A stretch of 64,000 bases of DNA from Yersinia enterocolitica (GTDB lineage: Bacteria > Pseudomonadota > Gammaproteobacteria > Enterobacterales > Enterobacteriaceae). The notes below the pieces were generated by a model. The model saw nothing but the letters and a program-made list of their open reading frames with translations, was not told the origin of the DNA and did no database searches. The stretch is taken from assembly GCA_002082245.2 (NCBI GenBank), contig NBTC02000002.1, positions 2,542,001-2,606,000 on the forward strand. Reading direction: 5' to 3'. Made by a program: the position numbers and the translations under genes. How positions within the stretch are numbered: position 1 is the first letter of the stretch; every line of letters starts with the position of its first letter. Positions 33,791 through 45,988 of the stretch are shown piece by piece.

Positions 33791-34180
33791 AACATCCTCC
33801 AAGGAATAAACAGTCACATTATTTGCATATTAATTCATATCTAGCGATCTAAATCAATGCAAAAACCGCCCTCAAAGCTAATTTTTGGCAAATTGGGCGC
33901 ATTTTAATGATGAGTGACGCTTTTGTCTAGCCAAAGTGCCATTTTTTCTCTGTTTTTTACCGTTCTCATTAAAATGAGTGGATTATAGCGGTAAAAACAC
34001 ATGCTAACTTAACATAGTAAACGGTTGCGAGGTGTAGTGACTGAGAAATATCGTTCCAGAGCAGTAAAAATCAGAACCAATGACCAAGGAAGGGATTAAA
34101 AGACAAAAAAATAGACAAAAACATAGATAAATAAAGGTTATATCAATAATTATTGATGAAATAATTATTTATTAAAAAAA
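33791..34180 (-). promoter_or_regulatory. carAB control region
   Basis: About 390 bases without a gene lie upstream of carA. An ArgR-type box TGCAT-ATTA-ATTCA (33824-33837) matches the consensus TGAAT-N4-ATTCA with one mismatch and is close enough to carA to overlap the arginine-controlled promoter (P2 in E. coli). About 190 bases upstream of the start, TATAAT on the minus strand (33987-33982) may be the -10 of a distal P1; no good -35 was found. A perfect 16-base palindrome lies at 34142-34157. Pyrimidine control sites were not identified. Confidence 0.6.
33824..33837. promoter_or_regulatory. ArgR box upstream of carA
   Basis: TGCATATTAATTCA reads as two half sites, with a single mismatch to the ARG-box consensus. 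It lies about 35 bases before the carA TTG start. In E. coli carAB is repressed by ArgR through two such boxes; I found only one good copy here. Confidence 0.65.
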
Positions 34181-34207
34181 ATAAAAAAGGACAATAAAAT
34201 ATTGCCC
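34181..34207 (-). terminator. Terminator of dapB
   Basis: On the minus strand GGGCAATA and TATTGTCC pair (one G-U) around a short T loop and are followed by a run of T broken by one A. It lies 56 bases after the dapB stop. Confidence 0.75.
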
Positions 34208-34262
34208 TGTTATCAAACGATTATGATAAAAACAACCACATCACTGGCTGTGCTTTACACCT

Positions 34263-35102
<840 letters not shown>

Positions 35103-35224
35103 TCATCTACCCTGACTAAGGTTCAGATTAGCCGCCCGCTATGGACTCTGCCAGCCTATTTAATCTGTATTAGAAAAAAATGATATACGCATGCTTTTAT
35201 CAGTGAAACCACTTAATTCCTTAC

Positions 35225-35346
<122 letters not shown>

Positions 35347-35421
35347 AATACTCGGAAACACTTCATCTGGCATAATGCGGTTATTTCGCATATTCATGCA
35401 GTTATGGTGAAATACACCCAT

Positions 35422-35450
35422 AAAAAAGCAGCCACTGAGGGCTGCTTTTT
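35422..35450 (-). terminator. Terminator after ispH
   Basis: AAAGCAGCC and GGCTGCTTT form the stem around a CACTGAG-type loop. On the minus strand it is followed by six U. It ends the ribF-ileS-lspA-fkpB-ispH unit 22 bases after ispH. Confidence 0.9.
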
Positions 35451-35471
35451 AACGCTGAAGCACGATATCAA

Positions 35472-36425
35472 TCAGTCGATCTGTTTTACATCGACACGTA
35501 ATTCTTTAGGTACTTCGAAGACGATACTCTCTTCACGGCCACTAAGTTCGATAGACCCACCAGCACCGAGAGCTTGCAAGCGCGCAATAACTTGCTGTAC
35601 CAGAATATCGGGAGCAGATGCGCCAGCGGTAACACCGATACACGCAGCCCCCTGTAACCATAACTCTTGTATATCGGCCGCTGAATCAATGAGATAAGCA
35701 GGCTTACCCATCCGCTGTGCCAACTCAGCCAACCGATTAGAGTTAGAGGAGTTTTTCGAGCCAACCACTAAGACCACATCGGCATCATTAGCCAGATTGC
35801 GCACCGCCTCTTGCCGGTTGGTCGTGGCATAGCAGATATCATCTTTGCGTGGACCGACAATCTTCGGGAAACGCTGGAGTAAGGCATCGATAATTGCAGA
35901 GGTATCATCAACCGACAAGGTCGTCTGTGTCATAAAACACAGATTGTTCTCATCTTTAACCTGCAAAGCCCATACATCATCAGGTGATTCAACCAGATAC
36001 ATCCCCCCTTTCGGGTTGCTGTATTGCCCCATGGTACCCTCCACTTCCGGGTGACCGGCGTGGCCTATCAAGATGGCTTCTTTACCCTTGCGGCTAGCAC
36101 GTGCGACTTCCATATGAACTTTGGTCACCAATGGGCAGGTTGCGTCAAACAGCATAGTAAGCTTGCGCTCACGAGCTTCTGCTCGCACAGCCTGCGACAC
36201 GCCATGGGCCGAGAAAATCAGAATAGAGCCATCTGGCACTTCTGAAATCTCCTCGATAAAGATAGCACCACGTTCACGCAAGCTATCAACCACATAACGG
36301 TTGTGTACCACTTCATGGCGCACATAAATTGGCGCGCCATACATTTCGATCGCGCGTTCAACAATACTGATAGCCCGATCAACTCCGGCACAAAAGCCGC
36401 GTGGATTAGCCAGCAATATCTGCAT
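35472..36425 (-). CDS. ispH: 4-hydroxy-3-methylbut-2-enyl diphosphate reductase IspH
   Basis: The 317-residue iron-sulfur enzyme is the last step of the MEP isoprenoid pathway, giving IPP and DMAPP. Cluster cysteines are visible: Cys12 in PRGFCAGV, one in [12 protein letters not shown], and one in [17 protein letters not shown] and [10 protein letters not shown] are family motifs. ATG 36425 ([12 protein letters not shown]) is canonical; the open frame extends 66 codons upstream as a shadow inside fkpB. It overlaps the fkpB 3' end by 20 bases. Confidence 0.96.
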   Translation of the reverse strand: MQILLANPRGFCAGVDRAISIVERAIEMYGAPIYVRHEVVHNRYVVDSLRERGAIFIEEISEVPDGSILIFSAHGVSQAVRAEARERKLTMLFDATCPLVTKVHMEVARASRKGKEAILIGHAGHPEVEGTMGQYSNPKGGMYLVESPDDVWALQVKDENNLCFMTQTTLSVDDTSAIIDALLQRFPKIVGPRKDDICYATTNRQEAVRNLANDADVVLVVGSKNSSNSNRLAELAQRMGKPAYLIDSAADIQELWLQGAACIGVTAGASAPDILVQQVIARLQALGAGGSIELSGREESIVFEVPKELRVDVKQID

Positions 36426-36921
36426 GCATTGCCTCCTGTTGCGGGTCAATCTCCAACACTTCAATTTCAAAGCTAATGGAATGCCCTGCCAACGGGTGAT
36501 TAAAATCAACAGTAATAGACTCTTCCGCCACTTCCCGCACCACACCTGGCATTTCACTGCCATCACGGGAGGTAAATAGCATAATAGTACCGGCATCTGG
36601 CACGCCAGTTTGAGCAAAGTCACGCTGGGTGAAGTACTGAATCAAATCAGGGCTTTCCAAACCAAACGCATCTTCAGGTTGTAAAGTGAAAGCATGCTTA
36701 TCACCTACTTTCAAACCAATTAACTGCTGCTCAAGTGCATCAGAAAGGCTGTCATCACCTAAACGAAACAGCGCAGGTTTACCGTGAATATGTGTTGATT
36801 CCGCCGTTGAACCATCTTCCAGTTTCAGAATGAAGTGCACCAATACGGCGCTTTTATCTTGTATAACATGGTCTTGTACAAAATGGTCTTGTACTTGATT
36901 AGCTGGTACACGCTCGGACAT
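36406..36921 (-). CDS. fkpB: FKBP-type peptidyl-prolyl isomerase (SlpA family)
   Basis: The 171-residue protein belongs to the SlpA-like FKBP family: [35 protein letters not shown] and the insert-in-flap [22 protein letters not shown]. The N-terminus carries a short tandem pentapeptide ([15 protein letters not shown]) that makes it longer than the 149-residue E. coli protein. ATG 36921 (MSERVPAN) is preferred; an ATG three codons upstream overlaps the lspA stop. It is fourth in the ribF-ileS-lspA-fkpB-ispH cluster. Confidence 0.93.
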   Translation of the reverse strand: MSERVPANQVQDHFVQDHVIQDKSAVLVHFILKLEDGSTAESTHIHGKPALFRLGDDSLSDALEQQLIGLKVGDKHAFTLQPEDAFGLESPDLIQYFTQRDFAQTGVPDAGTIMLFTSRDGSEMPGVVREVAEESITVDFNHPLAGHSISFEIEVLEIDPQQEAMHADIAG

Positions 36922-36922
36922 C

Positions 36923-37432
36923 TCATTCACCTTTATTCATGGCCGTTTTTTCAGCAGGGCTTAAAAAACCCTCAAAGATAACCAACGCAGCACCGATACA
37001 GATAGCGGTATCGGCGATGTTAAAGGTTGGGAAATGCCAGTTATTGACGTGGAAATCGATAAAATCGATCACCGCACCATGCACCATGCGATCAAATAAG
37101 TTACCTAATGCCCCACCAATAATCAGAGCATAAGCACAATTGAGCAGGCGTTGTTTGGCAGTAGAGCGATACATCAGCACCATTAATACCACTGAAATAC
37201 CGATAGCTATGCCCGCAAAGAACCAACGCTGCCAGCCACTTTTATCGGCAAGGAAGCTAAAGGCTGCGCCAAAATTCTGTGCGTAGGTCAGGTTAAAAAA
37301 CGGGATCACCGGCACTGACTCATACAGGGCAAAGTGGGTCATGACCCACTGTTTGCTGCTGAGATCCAAAATAACCACCAATACCGCCAGCCATAACCAG
37401 CGCAATCCGGTCGAACAAATAGGTTTACTCAT
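36923..37432 (-). CDS. lspA: Lipoprotein signal peptidase (signal peptidase II)
   Basis: The 169-residue inner-membrane aspartyl protease has four transmembrane segments. Conserved blocks are [30 protein letters not shown] (holding both catalytic aspartates) and FNIADTAI. It removes prolipoprotein signal peptides after Lgt modification. Its ATG overlaps the ileS stop codon by one base. Confidence 0.96.
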   Translation of the reverse strand: MSKPICSTGLRWLWLAVLVVILDLSSKQWVMTHFALYESVPVIPFFNLTYAQNFGAAFSFLADKSGWQRWFFAGIAIGISVVLMVLMYRSTAKQRLLNCAYALIIGGALGNLFDRMVHGAVIDFIDFHVNNWHFPTFNIADTAICIGAALVIFEGFLSPAEKTAMNKGE

Positions 37433-40248
37433 TAGGCGAACTTACGCTCTTCGCCGTCTCCGGCAACGTTAGTGACACAGCGGCCGCACAATTCAGCATG
37501 TTCCGCTACCAAACCGACATCTTGAGTGTAATGCCAGCAACGCGGGCACTTCTCACCATCAGCCTTATTAAAGGTGATTTTCAGCCCGGCAATCAACTCA
37601 CTTTGCAGCGCATCATCACCCGCATCAGCATAAGGGGCAACTTTCGCAGCTGAGGTCAACAGCACAAAACGCAATTCATCTTGCAAACTGTTCAATCGCG
37701 CAGCCAGTTCAGGTTCGGCGAACAAGGTAACTGCCGCCTCCAATGAACCACCGATACGCTTATCACTACGGGCCTGCTCTAACACCTTGTTGACTTCGCC
37801 ACGGACTTTTAACAGCTCGGCCCAGAAAGTATCGTTCATACTTTCATCACCCGCCAACCCGAACAGACCGTCATACCACTCTTCGGTGAAGACATACTGT
37901 GGACGACTGCCTGGCAGTTGGTTCCAGATCTCATCTGCGGTAAAGGACATAATAGGTGCCATCCAGCGCACCAATGCTTCTGCGATATGGAACAACGCAG
38001 TCTGGCAACTGCGGCGGGCAACACTGTCGCCTTTCGCGGTGTACTGGCGGTCTTTAATGATATCCAAATAGAAGGATCCCATTTCAACCGAGCAGAACTG
38101 CATCAAGCGCTGCACCACCAAGTGGAAATCGTAACTTTCGTACGCTGCCATGATCTCAGCTTGAGCTGCCTGGGCACGGCCGACTGCCCAGCGGTCCACT
38201 ACTACCATATCTTCCGGTTTCACCTGATGCAGCGCAGGATCAAACCCATTTAGATTCGCCAGCAAGAAGCGCGCAGTGTTACGGATACGGCGATAAGAGT
38301 CAGCAGAGCGTTTCAGGATTTCGTCAGAAACCGCGATCTCACCGGTGTAATCGGTTGATGCCACCCACAGACGCAGAATGTCACCACCCAGTTTGTTCAT
38401 CACATCTTGCGGGCTGATCGTGTTACCGATGGATTTGGACATTTTGCGCCCTTGCCCATCAACGGTAAAACCATGGGTCAGCACTTGGCGATAAGGCGCT
38501 TTGCCTTTCATCGCGGTTGCTATCATCAGTGAAGACATAAACCAGCCACGGTGTTGATCAGAACCCTCCAGGTACATATCCGGGCTATGACCACCAAATT
38601 CAGGACGCACGTCAACCACCGACGAATGAGTTGAACCGGAGTCAAACCATACGTCCAAGGTGTCTGGCACTTTGGTGTAATCGGCGGCATCAGCACCGAG
38701 GATTTCCGCAGGATCCAGATCCCACCATGCCTGAATACCGTCTTGCTCAACGCGTTTGGCGACTTCTTCCATCAGCTCAGTGCTACGTGGATGTAGTGCT
38801 TCAGTCTCTTTGTGCACAAACAGGGACATCGGCACGCCCCAAGTACGCTGACGCGAGATACACCAATCAGGGCGGTTTGCCACCATGGTTTCGATACGCG
38901 CCTGACCCCAATCGGGGATCCATTGCACGCCTTTAATCTCTTCCAGCGACTGCTTACGCAGGCCTTTCTGATCCATGCTGATAAACCATTGTGGTGTAGC
39001 ACGGAAGATAATAGGTGTTTTATGACGCCAGCAGCACGGGTAGCTGTGAACCAGTTTTTCAACTTTCAGCAGTGCGCCTTTTTCACGTAGCAGCTCAACA
39101 ATCACATCGTTGGCTTTAAAGACGAACATGCCGTCCAGAGTAGGATACGTCCCCGCCAAATAACAGCCATTCGGACCAACCGGGTTGGCAACTTCTAAAC
39201 CGTATTTCTGACCGATAACAAAGTCATCCGGGCCGTGACCAGGTGCTGTGTGAACTGCACCAGTACCGGCATCCAGTGTAACGTGATCACCTAAAATTGC
39301 CGGCACATCAAAGCCCATAAACGGATGATTGAAACGCAGCAGTTCCAAATCAGAGCCTTTGCAGCTCCCCAATACCGCCCATTCAGCAATCCCTGCGCGC
39401 TTCATGACGCTTTCAACCAGCTCTTCTGCCAGAATCAGGCATTCGCCATTGACCTGGACAAGTTGGTAAATGTATTCAGCATTCAGTGAAATCGCACGGT
39501 TAGCGGGCAAGGTCCACGGAGTTGTCGTCCAGATAACCAGTGAAATCGGGCCGTTAATCGCCGAAACATTAAATTTGGCGGCAACAGCCGCTACATCGAC
39601 GGCATTAAAGCGCACATCGATAGAAGGTGAGGTTTTATCGTAATATTCAACTTCTGCTTCAGCCAGTGACGAACCGCAATCGGTACACCAATGCACTGGC
39701 TTCGCGCCTTTGTGCAGGTGGCCGTTATCAATGATTTTGCTTAATGCACGAATGATATTGGCTTCAGTTTTGAAATCCATCGTCAGATAAGGATGGTCCC
39801 AATCGCCCAATACTCCCAGGCGGATGAAGTCTTTCTTCTGGCCTTCAACCTGTTCAGCAGCATATTTACGGCAGGCAGCACGGAACTCTGCGGCACTGAC
39901 TTTCTCGCCCGGCTTACCAATTAACTGTTCAACTTTTAACTCGATCGGCAAACCATGGCAGTCCCACCCTGGAATATAAGGGGAGTCGTAACCCGCCATT
40001 CCTTTCGATTTAACAATAATGTCTTTGAGAATTTTGTTAACAGAGTGACCAATGTGAATGTTGCCGTTCGCATAAGGAGGGCCGTCGTGCAAAATAAAGG
40101 TTTTTTTACCTTTCTTGGCCGTACGAATAATCCCGTACAGATCCTGCTCATACCAACGTTTCAGCATGTCAGGTTCACGCTTAGCCAGATCGCCGCGCAT
40201 CGGGAACCCTGTTTCAGGCAAGTTCAGGGTATTCTTGTAGTCACTCAT
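37432..40248 (-). CDS. ileS: Isoleucyl-tRNA synthetase
   Basis: The 938-residue class Ia synthetase has HIGH at residues 65-68, KMSKS ([11 protein letters not shown]) near 605, a large editing domain between ([20 protein letters not shown]), and a C-terminal zinc site with CPRCW and CGRC pairs. It is bacterial type 1. It lies between ribF (31 bases upstream) and lspA (1-base overlap). Confidence 0.97.
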   Translation of the reverse strand: MSDYKNTLNLPETGFPMRGDLAKREPDMLKRWYEQDLYGIIRTAKKGKKTFILHDGPPYANGNIHIGHSVNKILKDIIVKSKGMAGYDSPYIPGWDCHGLPIELKVEQLIGKPGEKVSAAEFRAACRKYAAEQVEGQKKDFIRLGVLGDWDHPYLTMDFKTEANIIRALSKIIDNGHLHKGAKPVHWCTDCGSSLAEAEVEYYDKTSPSIDVRFNAVDVAAVAAKFNVSAINGPISLVIWTTTPWTLPANRAISLNAEYIYQLVQVNGECLILAEELVESVMKRAGIAEWAVLGSCKGSDLELLRFNHPFMGFDVPAILGDHVTLDAGTGAVHTAPGHGPDDFVIGQKYGLEVANPVGPNGCYLAGTYPTLDGMFVFKANDVIVELLREKGALLKVEKLVHSYPCCWRHKTPIIFRATPQWFISMDQKGLRKQSLEEIKGVQWIPDWGQARIETMVANRPDWCISRQRTWGVPMSLFVHKETEALHPRSTELMEEVAKRVEQDGIQAWWDLDPAEILGADAADYTKVPDTLDVWFDSGSTHSSVVDVRPEFGGHSPDMYLEGSDQHRGWFMSSLMIATAMKGKAPYRQVLTHGFTVDGQGRKMSKSIGNTISPQDVMNKLGGDILRLWVASTDYTGEIAVSDEILKRSADSYRRIRNTARFLLANLNGFDPALHQVKPEDMVVVDRWAVGRAQAAQAEIMAAYESYDFHLVVQRLMQFCSVEMGSFYLDIIKDRQYTAKGDSVARRSCQTALFHIAEALVRWMAPIMSFTADEIWNQLPGSRPQYVFTEEWYDGLFGLAGDESMNDTFWAELLKVRGEVNKVLEQARSDKRIGGSLEAAVTLFAEPELAARLNSLQDELRFVLLTSAAKVAPYADAGDDALQSELIAGLKITFNKADGEKCPRCWHYTQDVGLVAEHAELCGRCVTNVAGDGEERKFA

Positions 40249-40279
40249 TAGATTCTCGGTTCCGTTTCGGCTAGAAATA

Positions 40280-41218
40280 TTAAACCGGTGTCTTTAGCCC
40301 GAAAAATGTTCGGGCCGTCACCACATCATGGGCGATTTGCTGCTTCAGGGCATCGAGCGAAGCAAAACGCTGTTCGTTGCGCAGTTTCGCGCGGAGCACC
40401 ACGTCAATATGGCACCCATAAAGATCCATAGTTACATCCAGCAGATGAACCTCTAGTTGCTGGCGAACACCAGCAACGGTAGGCCGGGTACCAATATTGG
40501 CAACTCCGGGTAATGGCTTTGGACCCAAGCCATACACATCAACCGCATACACTCCTTTCACCGGAGCGACTAAACGTTTTAATGGCAAATTCGCCGTGGG
40601 GAAACCAATCGTACGCCCCAGTTCATCACCATGAACCACTCGGCCGGAAATGCTATAGGGGTGGCCAAGCAACGCCTCAGCCAACACCAAATCGTCATTA
40701 TAAAGTGCCTGACGAATTGCGGTGCTGCTAATGCGTAACCCACCATCACAAAAGCTATCTGTGCTGATAACATCGAAACCAAATTCAGCACCGGCTTGCT
40801 GTAACAGTTGAAAATCCCCCTGACGCTCTGCGCCAAAGCGGAAGTCATCACCAACAGTTAAAAACTTAACACCCAACTTCTCTACCAGCAACTGAGCAAC
40901 AAAAGCTTGCGCAGTATTAGCCGCAAAACGCGGATCAAATTTTACGCACAACAGATAATCAACGCCGGCCTCAGCCAGATATCTGGCTTTATCCCGCAGG
41001 CGCGTTAGCCTTGCTGGTGCTTTGTCCGCTGCAAACAATTCCAGTGGTTGCGGTTCAAATATCATAACCATTACGGGCAAACCCAAGCGCTGACCTTCAC
41101 ACTTTAGCTGCTCCAATAAGGCCTGATGTCCACGATGGACACCATCAAAGTTACCGATAGTTAGCACGCAACCATGGTGGCGTGCCCGGATATTATGTAT
41201 ACCGCGAATTAGCTCCAT
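40280..41218 (-). CDS. ribF: Bifunctional riboflavin kinase/FAD synthetase
   Basis: The 312-residue protein makes FMN and then FAD. The N-terminal adenylyltransferase domain has [10 protein letters not shown] at 22-31 and the C-terminal kinase domain (from about 185) carries [11 protein letters not shown]. It is the first gene of the ribF-ileS-lspA-fkpB-ispH cluster, with a good promoter at 41248-41276. Confidence 0.96.
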   Translation of the reverse strand: MELIRGIHNIRARHHGCVLTIGNFDGVHRGHQALLEQLKCEGQRLGLPVMVMIFEPQPLELFAADKAPARLTRLRDKARYLAEAGVDYLLCVKFDPRFAANTAQAFVAQLLVEKLGVKFLTVGDDFRFGAERQGDFQLLQQAGAEFGFDVISTDSFCDGGLRISSTAIRQALYNDDLVLAEALLGHPYSISGRVVHGDELGRTIGFPTANLPLKRLVAPVKGVYAVDVYGLGPKPLPGVANIGTRPTVAGVRQQLEVHLLDVTMDLYGCHIDVVLRAKLRNEQRFASLDALKQQIAHDVVTARTFFGLKTPV

Positions 41219-41247
41219 AGCTGGCTCAAAACAGTGGAAATCGCCGG

Positions 41248-41276
41248 ATTATACCTTGTACAGCCGTTAAGGTTAA
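41248..41276 (-). promoter_or_regulatory. Sigma-70 promoter of the ribF cluster
   Basis: On the minus strand TTAACC (41276-41271) and TATAAT (41253-41248) are 17 bases apart. The -10 is perfect and the -35 matches four of six. It lies 30 bases before the ribF start. The remaining 41277-41632, which must hold rpsT promoters on the plus strand, has -10-like TAGAAT and TAAAAT hexamers but no -35 that I trust. Confidence 0.7.
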
Positions 41277-41632
41277 CCCGCGATTGGCACCTTTAACCGA
41301 AAGTCATACCATTTTGCCAATATTGTGCAGGTAAAATCCCTTTTACTGACTTTATCCTGTAGAATGCGCACGGAGTTTGAATACAGAAGCAGGCTGAGAT
41401 TTTTACAAGAACCACCGTCGAATCCCTTCAAGGCAGTGAACTGTGGATTTTTCTTTCGAAAGACTGTATTCCGCAGCGCGAAGCTGGTAAAATCCCGCTC
41501 CATCACAACGTAGCAAGTGCCGCCCGTACAAACGGCGCTTATTTGCACAAATCCATTGACAAACGAAGGCTGAAAGGGCATATTCCTTGGCCTTTGAATT
41601 GTCCTCAATAGAATATATTTGGGAGTTGGACC

Positions 41633-41896
41633 TTGGCTAATATCAAATCAGCTAAGAAACGCGCCGTACAGTCTGAGAAACGCCGCAAGCATAACGCTAG
41701 CCGTCGCTCAATGGTGCGTACCTTCATTAAGAAGGTGTATGCGGCAATCGCAGCTGGCGATAAAGACACAGCGCAAAAAGCATTTAATGAAATGCAACCA
41801 ATCGTGGATCGTCAGTCCTGTAAAGGTCTGATCCACAAAAACAAAGCAGCACGTCATAAGTCTAACTTAGTCGCGCAAATCAACGCAATGCAGTAA
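41633..41896 (+). CDS. rpsT: 30S ribosomal protein S20
   Basis: The 87-residue basic protein ([20 protein letters not shown]) binds 16S rRNA. It starts with TTG at 41633, preceded by GGAG at 41622-41625; E. coli rpsT also begins with UUG, which is linked to autoregulation of its translation. It is divergent from ribF, and a strong terminator follows at 41926. Confidence 0.97.
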   Translation: MANIKSAKKRAVQSEKRRKHNASRRSMVRTFIKKVYAAIAAGDKDTAQKAFNEMQPIVDRQSCKGLIHKNKAARHKSNLVAQINAMQ

Positions 41897-41925
41897 TTGC
41901 ATTACGTCGACTGCTTAGTAAAAAG

Positions 41926-41947
41926 ACCGGCCCAGGCCGGTTTTTTT
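41926..41947 (+). terminator. Terminator of rpsT
   Basis: ACCGGCC and GGCCGGT pair around a CA loop, followed by seven T. It lies 29 bases after the rpsT stop. Confidence 0.93.
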
Positions 41948-42000
41948 ATATCTATTTTTTGAATTGCTTATAATTTAGCCTATTCACGGCAAGACCCATT

Positions 42001-42170
42001 TATAGCCTATAGACTTCAAAACGCAGAAAGTCAGCCATCAAATGACAAATTGGTATAAGCCCGATGTAACAGCATTTATGTCAGCCCCTAGGGTGGCACT
42101 CATTAATCCCGATAAGCTGACATATTTATCAACGAGTGCAATCAACACAGCTGTAGTTTGCAAGGTAACG
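42001..42170. repeat. Diverged ERIC element with a long internal insertion
   Basis: The ends are degenerate (TATAGCCTATAGACTTCAAAACGCAG and GCAATCAACACAGCTGTAGTTTGCA). The interior shares AGCATTTATG and ACTCATTAATCCCGAT with the element at 17611-17798, so the two belong to one insertion-bearing subfamily. It lies just past the nhaR stop, between nhaR and rpsT. Confidence 0.65.
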
Positions 42171-42177
42171 TGGCTAT

Positions 42178-43077
42178 TTAGCCACTAAAGAGCGCGGAAA
42201 AATCTTTGTTACATACCCGCTGCACTGCCGGATGTTGGATCATACGCTCGGCAAAAATCACATAATATTCTTCCTGCACACTGTCTAAGCGGCCAATTTC
42301 GACTATCTGGTCATCTTTAGCGTAGGTATCAGCAGCGTACATTGTCGGTGCAACAAAAATAGCATTGTTATAAATAGCGAAAGCATTCATCAGGGCCGCG
42401 TCATCAAACTCACCCAAAATCTCTACCTGTAGCCCTTTACTGTTAATCCAGTTCAGCAATTTGCGCCCAAGCATGGAACGACGGCCCGGTATCAACAAAC
42501 GCTTTTGCTGCAAACAAGCAGGGAAAGGTAAATCAGGGATGGGCTGACGACAATAAAAACTCACACTGCATTCGCCCAGTTTGACAGAGAACAACCCTTC
42601 TTGTTGGCTGGAGTCAACCGGACAATCGGACAGAATCATATCCAGTTTGTGCTGACTCAACTGCTCCAGCAGCATTTCGTGGGTCGATTCAAAACAGCGC
42701 AGATGAATCTTTTCGTTCTCAACGACAGCCGTTTCCAGAACCTGGCTCACCAAACGCTTGGATAATGCATCGGCAACACCAACATCGAAAAGTAGATTAG
42801 ATTCTTTGCGATAATTAACGATATCCAGCATTTCATGGCTAAGCATGAACATTTTATCCGCATAACGAAAGACCAACTGCCCCAACTCTGATGGCACCAA
42901 GCCTCGCCCTTGTCGCTTAAATAACTTCCCCCCCAGACGCTCTTCCAACGCTTTAATTTGCCCGGTAATTGTTTGTGGCGTCAGGAATAATGCTTCTGCT
43001 GCACCGACGACTGAACCTTCTTTACAGACCTGCCAAAAGTAATAAAGATGATTGAAATTGATATGTGACATTCGCAT
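42178..43077 (-). CDS. nhaR: LysR-type regulator NhaR
   Basis: The 299-residue LysR-family activator has an N-terminal helix-turn-helix ([33 protein letters not shown] in part, residues 3-60) and a C-terminal co-inducer domain. In E. coli NhaR activates nhaA in response to sodium. It lies downstream of nhaA on the same strand as in E. coli, here with an ERIC between the two genes. Confidence 0.94.
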   Translation of the reverse strand: MRMSHINFNHLYYFWQVCKEGSVVGAAEALFLTPQTITGQIKALEERLGGKLFKRQGRGLVPSELGQLVFRYADKMFMLSHEMLDIVNYRKESNLLFDVGVADALSKRLVSQVLETAVVENEKIHLRCFESTHEMLLEQLSQHKLDMILSDCPVDSSQQEGLFSVKLGECSVSFYCRQPIPDLPFPACLQQKRLLIPGRRSMLGRKLLNWINSKGLQVEILGEFDDAALMNAFAIYNNAIFVAPTMYAADTYAKDDQIVEIGRLDSVQEEYYVIFAERMIQHPAVQRVCNKDFSALFSG

Positions 43078-43110
43078 GTTGTTATCCCCTTAACATATCG
43101 GCGAGCCAGA

Positions 43111-43222
43111 TATACCCGTCCTACTTCAAGTTGCATGTGCATTGGCAGCGTTCAAAATGGTTTACAACCAATCTGCCTTTCACTTGCCGGCTTCCTGCAA
43201 CTCGAATTATTTAGGGTGTATA
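43111..43222. repeat. ERIC element between nhaA and nhaR
   Basis: It runs from ATACCCGTCCTACTTCAAG to CGAATTATTTAGGGTGTATA with both consensus ends intact and a diverged centre. It lies inside what is an operon in E. coli, so an nhaAR transcript would carry it. Confidence 0.9.
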
Positions 43223-43328
43223 TAACCTCATGCACGACTAAACGTTCCCTGTTCTGACGGTAAGCCTAGAAATCCATCAGGTAGAACACCAGTACCTTTA
43301 TGAGCGGCACTGGTCATTCAAATATTAA

Positions 43329-44507
43329 TCAGCGAGTTATTTTTCTTGTTGCTGGCAAGGCCATACGCAACAAGCTATAACCCACAATGGCTGCGGTGGT
43401 AGAGCCTAATAATATGCCCAACTTAGAATAGGTAAGCAAAGCGAGATCGGCGCCATCAAATGCCAGCGACGCGATAAATATCGACATAGTAAAACCGATA
43501 CCGCATAGCACCGACACCGCAAAAATCTGCTTAAAGTTTATCGCATCAGGTAGTTTAGCCACCCCTAACTTAACCGCGAGCCAACTAAAGAGGAAAATCC
43601 CCAGTGGCTTACCAATAAACAGACCGCTCGCAATCCCCAGAGGCAATAGCGATGTCAATCCAGCGAGTGAAACGCCTTGCAGTGAAACCCCCGCATTGGC
43701 AAACGCAAACAGTGGCAAGATCAAATAAGCAACCCATGGGTGCAAACCATGTTCGAGCGATTCTGACGGTGAACGCTTATCTTTAGTGTGCAGCGGTATC
43801 ATAAAGCCGACAATGACCCCGGCTAAGGTCGCATGCACACCTGATTTGAGGATGCAGACCCACAATACCAATCCCACCAGTAGATAGGCAGAGGTTTTCC
43901 CTACCCCACGCCAATTCATGTAAGCCAGTAGCGCAATAGCCGCAGCAGCTATGCCTAAGGCTTGCAGTGAAACCTCGTGGGTATAGAACAACGCAATAAT
44001 GATGATGACACCCAAGTCATCAATAATGGCCAGTGCCAGTAAAAAGACTTTAAGACTGGTTGGAACCCGATTTCCCAACAGAGCCATCACCCCTAACGCA
44101 AAGGCGATATCAGTAGCCGCAGGAATTGCCCAGCCCTGGCGGGTAACCTCATCAGCACCGTTAAATAATAGATAAATCAAAGCCGGTGCCAGCATACCAC
44201 CTAATGCTGCTATGGCCGGAAAAACCGCTTTATCGCGGCCAGCTAACGAACCTTCCATCAGTTCGCGCTTAACCTCCAACCCAATCATCAGGAAGAATAT
44301 CGCCATTAAACCGTCATTAATCCACAGTAATAGTGGCTTGCTGATATCCAGCGAGGCTATCTTTACCGATACCGGTACATCAAGAAATGATTGGTAAATG
44401 CTAAATAGGGGGCTGTTAGCCATAAATAAGGCGACGGTGGCAGCTAAAATTAGAATCAGCCCACCTGCGGCCTCTTGGCGTAAAAATTGACGGATCATGT
44501 TTGTCAC
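43329..44507 (-). CDS. nhaA: Na+/H+ antiporter NhaA
   Basis: The 392-residue inner-membrane antiporter has about twelve transmembrane helices. The essential Asp133 (ATDIAF) and the pair Asp163-Asp164 (AIIDDLGV) have the same numbering as in E. coli NhaA. It exchanges two protons for one sodium and maintains pH and salt homeostasis. nhaR lies 251 bases downstream on the same strand. Confidence 0.96.
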   Translation of the reverse strand: MTNMIRQFLRQEAAGGLILILAATVALFMANSPLFSIYQSFLDVPVSVKIASLDISKPLLLWINDGLMAIFFLMIGLEVKRELMEGSLAGRDKAVFPAIAALGGMLAPALIYLLFNGADEVTRQGWAIPAATDIAFALGVMALLGNRVPTSLKVFLLALAIIDDLGVIIIIALFYTHEVSLQALGIAAAAIALLAYMNWRGVGKTSAYLLVGLVLWVCILKSGVHATLAGVIVGFMIPLHTKDKRSPSESLEHGLHPWVAYLILPLFAFANAGVSLQGVSLAGLTSLLPLGIASGLFIGKPLGIFLFSWLAVKLGVAKLPDAINFKQIFAVSVLCGIGFTMSIFIASLAFDGADLALLTYSKLGILLGSTTAAIVGYSLLRMALPATRKITR

Positions 44508-44670
44508 AATGAATAACTCCTTACATCGGACAGTGAGCCTGTGCTCGGCGAATCAATGCATCAATTTTAAGATAGTCTTCAACTCGAAAAAAGTCGTTTT
44601 TATGGCATCAAATGATCGAAAAAACCGAGCTATTAATGATTTACTTCACATATATATTTAGTTGGCGATG

Positions 44671-44703
44671 AAAAAAATCCCCGACGTTAATCGAGGATTT
44701 TTC
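44671..44703 (-). terminator. Terminator of dnaKJ
   Basis: On the minus strand AATCCTCGA pairs with TCGGGGATT (one mismatch or G-U) and is followed by seven U. It separates the dnaKJ unit from nhaA; the gap 44508-44670 shows nothing further. Confidence 0.85.
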
Positions 44704-44742
44704 GTTTTCTTGCACGTTCTTAGCCGATTAACAACTCATTGG

Positions 44743-45876
44743 TCAGCGAGTCAAATCGTCAAAGAATTTCTTAACGCCATCTAAGAAGCTTTTAGATCGG
44801 GGACTATTTTTCTCACCCGCAGCACCGACGAAACTCTCTTCCAGTTCGCGCAGTAGCTGTTTCTGTTTTTCGCTCAGATGGACTGGTGTCTCAACCACAA
44901 CACGACATAACAGGTCACCCTGACTTCCGCCACGCACAGATTTAACACCCTTGCCACGCATGCGGAACAGCTTGCCGGTTTGGGTCTCTGCTGGGACTTT
45001 CAGCTTAACCCGGCCATCCAGCGTTGGGACTTCAATCTCGCCGCCTAAGGCTGCCATAGCAAAGTTAATTGGCACTTCACAATACAGGTTATTGCCTTCA
45101 CGTTCGAAGATTGGGTGCGCTTTAACTTGCACCTGAACATATAAATCACCTGCTGGCGCGCCATGTTCACCCGCTTCACCTTCGCCACTTAAGCGAATGC
45201 GGTCACCGGTATCAACACCGGCGGGGATCTTAACCGACAGTGTTTTGGATTTTTCAACACGGCCATGCCCATGGCACTTGTTGCAAGGATCTTTAATGAT
45301 TTGACCATTACCCTGACAAGTAGGACATGCCTGCTGGACGGTAAAGAACCCTTGGCGCATATGTACCTGACCTGCACCACGGCAAGTCGAACAAGTGACA
45401 GGTGAACTCCCCGGCTTAGCGCCACTACCGTGGCAAACATCACACTCATTCAGCGTTGGGATGCGAATTTCTTTAGTCACGCCGCGTACGGCTTCTTCCA
45501 GTGTCAGATCCATGTTGTAGCGTAGATCGGAACCACGGGAAGCACGCTGACGGCGGCCACCACCAAAGATATCACCGAAAACATCACCAAAAATGTCGCT
45601 AAAATCAGCACCACCGCCACCACCAAAACCGCCGCCGCCCATGCCACCTTGTTCAAAGGCTGCATGACCATATTGATCATATGCTGCACGTTTTTGTGGG
45701 TCAGTCAGAATTTCGTAAGCTTCTTTAACTTCTTTAAAATTTTCACCGGTATCGTTCTCGTCCTGATTACGGTCCGGGTGATACTTTACTGCCAGGCGTT
45801 TATAGGCCTTTTTGATTTCACGTTCATCGGCGCCCTTACTGACGCCTAAAACCTCGTAATAATCTCTCTTCGCCAT
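44743..45876 (-). CDS. dnaJ: Co-chaperone DnaJ (Hsp40)
   Basis: The 377-residue class A J-protein has a J domain with HPD at 33-35, a Gly/Phe-rich segment ([13 protein letters not shown], about 76-110), and four CxxCxGxG zinc motifs ([32 protein letters not shown]). Substrate-binding C-terminal domains follow. It stimulates DnaK ATPase and delivers clients. It is downstream of dnaK, separated by 112 bases with a stable hairpin. Confidence 0.97.
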   Translation of the reverse strand: MAKRDYYEVLGVSKGADEREIKKAYKRLAVKYHPDRNQDENDTGENFKEVKEAYEILTDPQKRAAYDQYGHAAFEQGGMGGGGFGGGGGADFSDIFGDVFGDIFGGGRRQRASRGSDLRYNMDLTLEEAVRGVTKEIRIPTLNECDVCHGSGAKPGSSPVTCSTCRGAGQVHMRQGFFTVQQACPTCQGNGQIIKDPCNKCHGHGRVEKSKTLSVKIPAGVDTGDRIRLSGEGEAGEHGAPAGDLYVQVQVKAHPIFEREGNNLYCEVPINFAMAALGGEIEVPTLDGRVKLKVPAETQTGKLFRMRGKGVKSVRGGSQGDLLCRVVVETPVHLSEKQKQLLRELEESFVGAAGEKNSPRSKSFLDGVKKFFDDLTR

Positions 45877-45905
45877 TCTCTTTTTTTCCTACCCTTAACA
45901 TGCGT

Positions 45906-45937
45906 GCACGGGCGTAGAGTTTCCTCGACGCCCGTGC
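45906..45937 (-). other. Stable hairpin in the dnaK-dnaJ intergenic RNA
   Basis: Ten perfect pairs (GCACGGGCGT with ACGCCCGTGC), a one-base mismatch, then GAG/CTC closing a GAAA tetraloop. No U-run follows, so it is not a simple terminator; it may act as an RNA-processing or stability element between the two cistrons. Confidence 0.75.
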
Positions 45938-45988
45938 TGGTTTCCAGCAACAGTAAGGCCTACCACTGCTGTGCCCGCTTAAGGGCGA

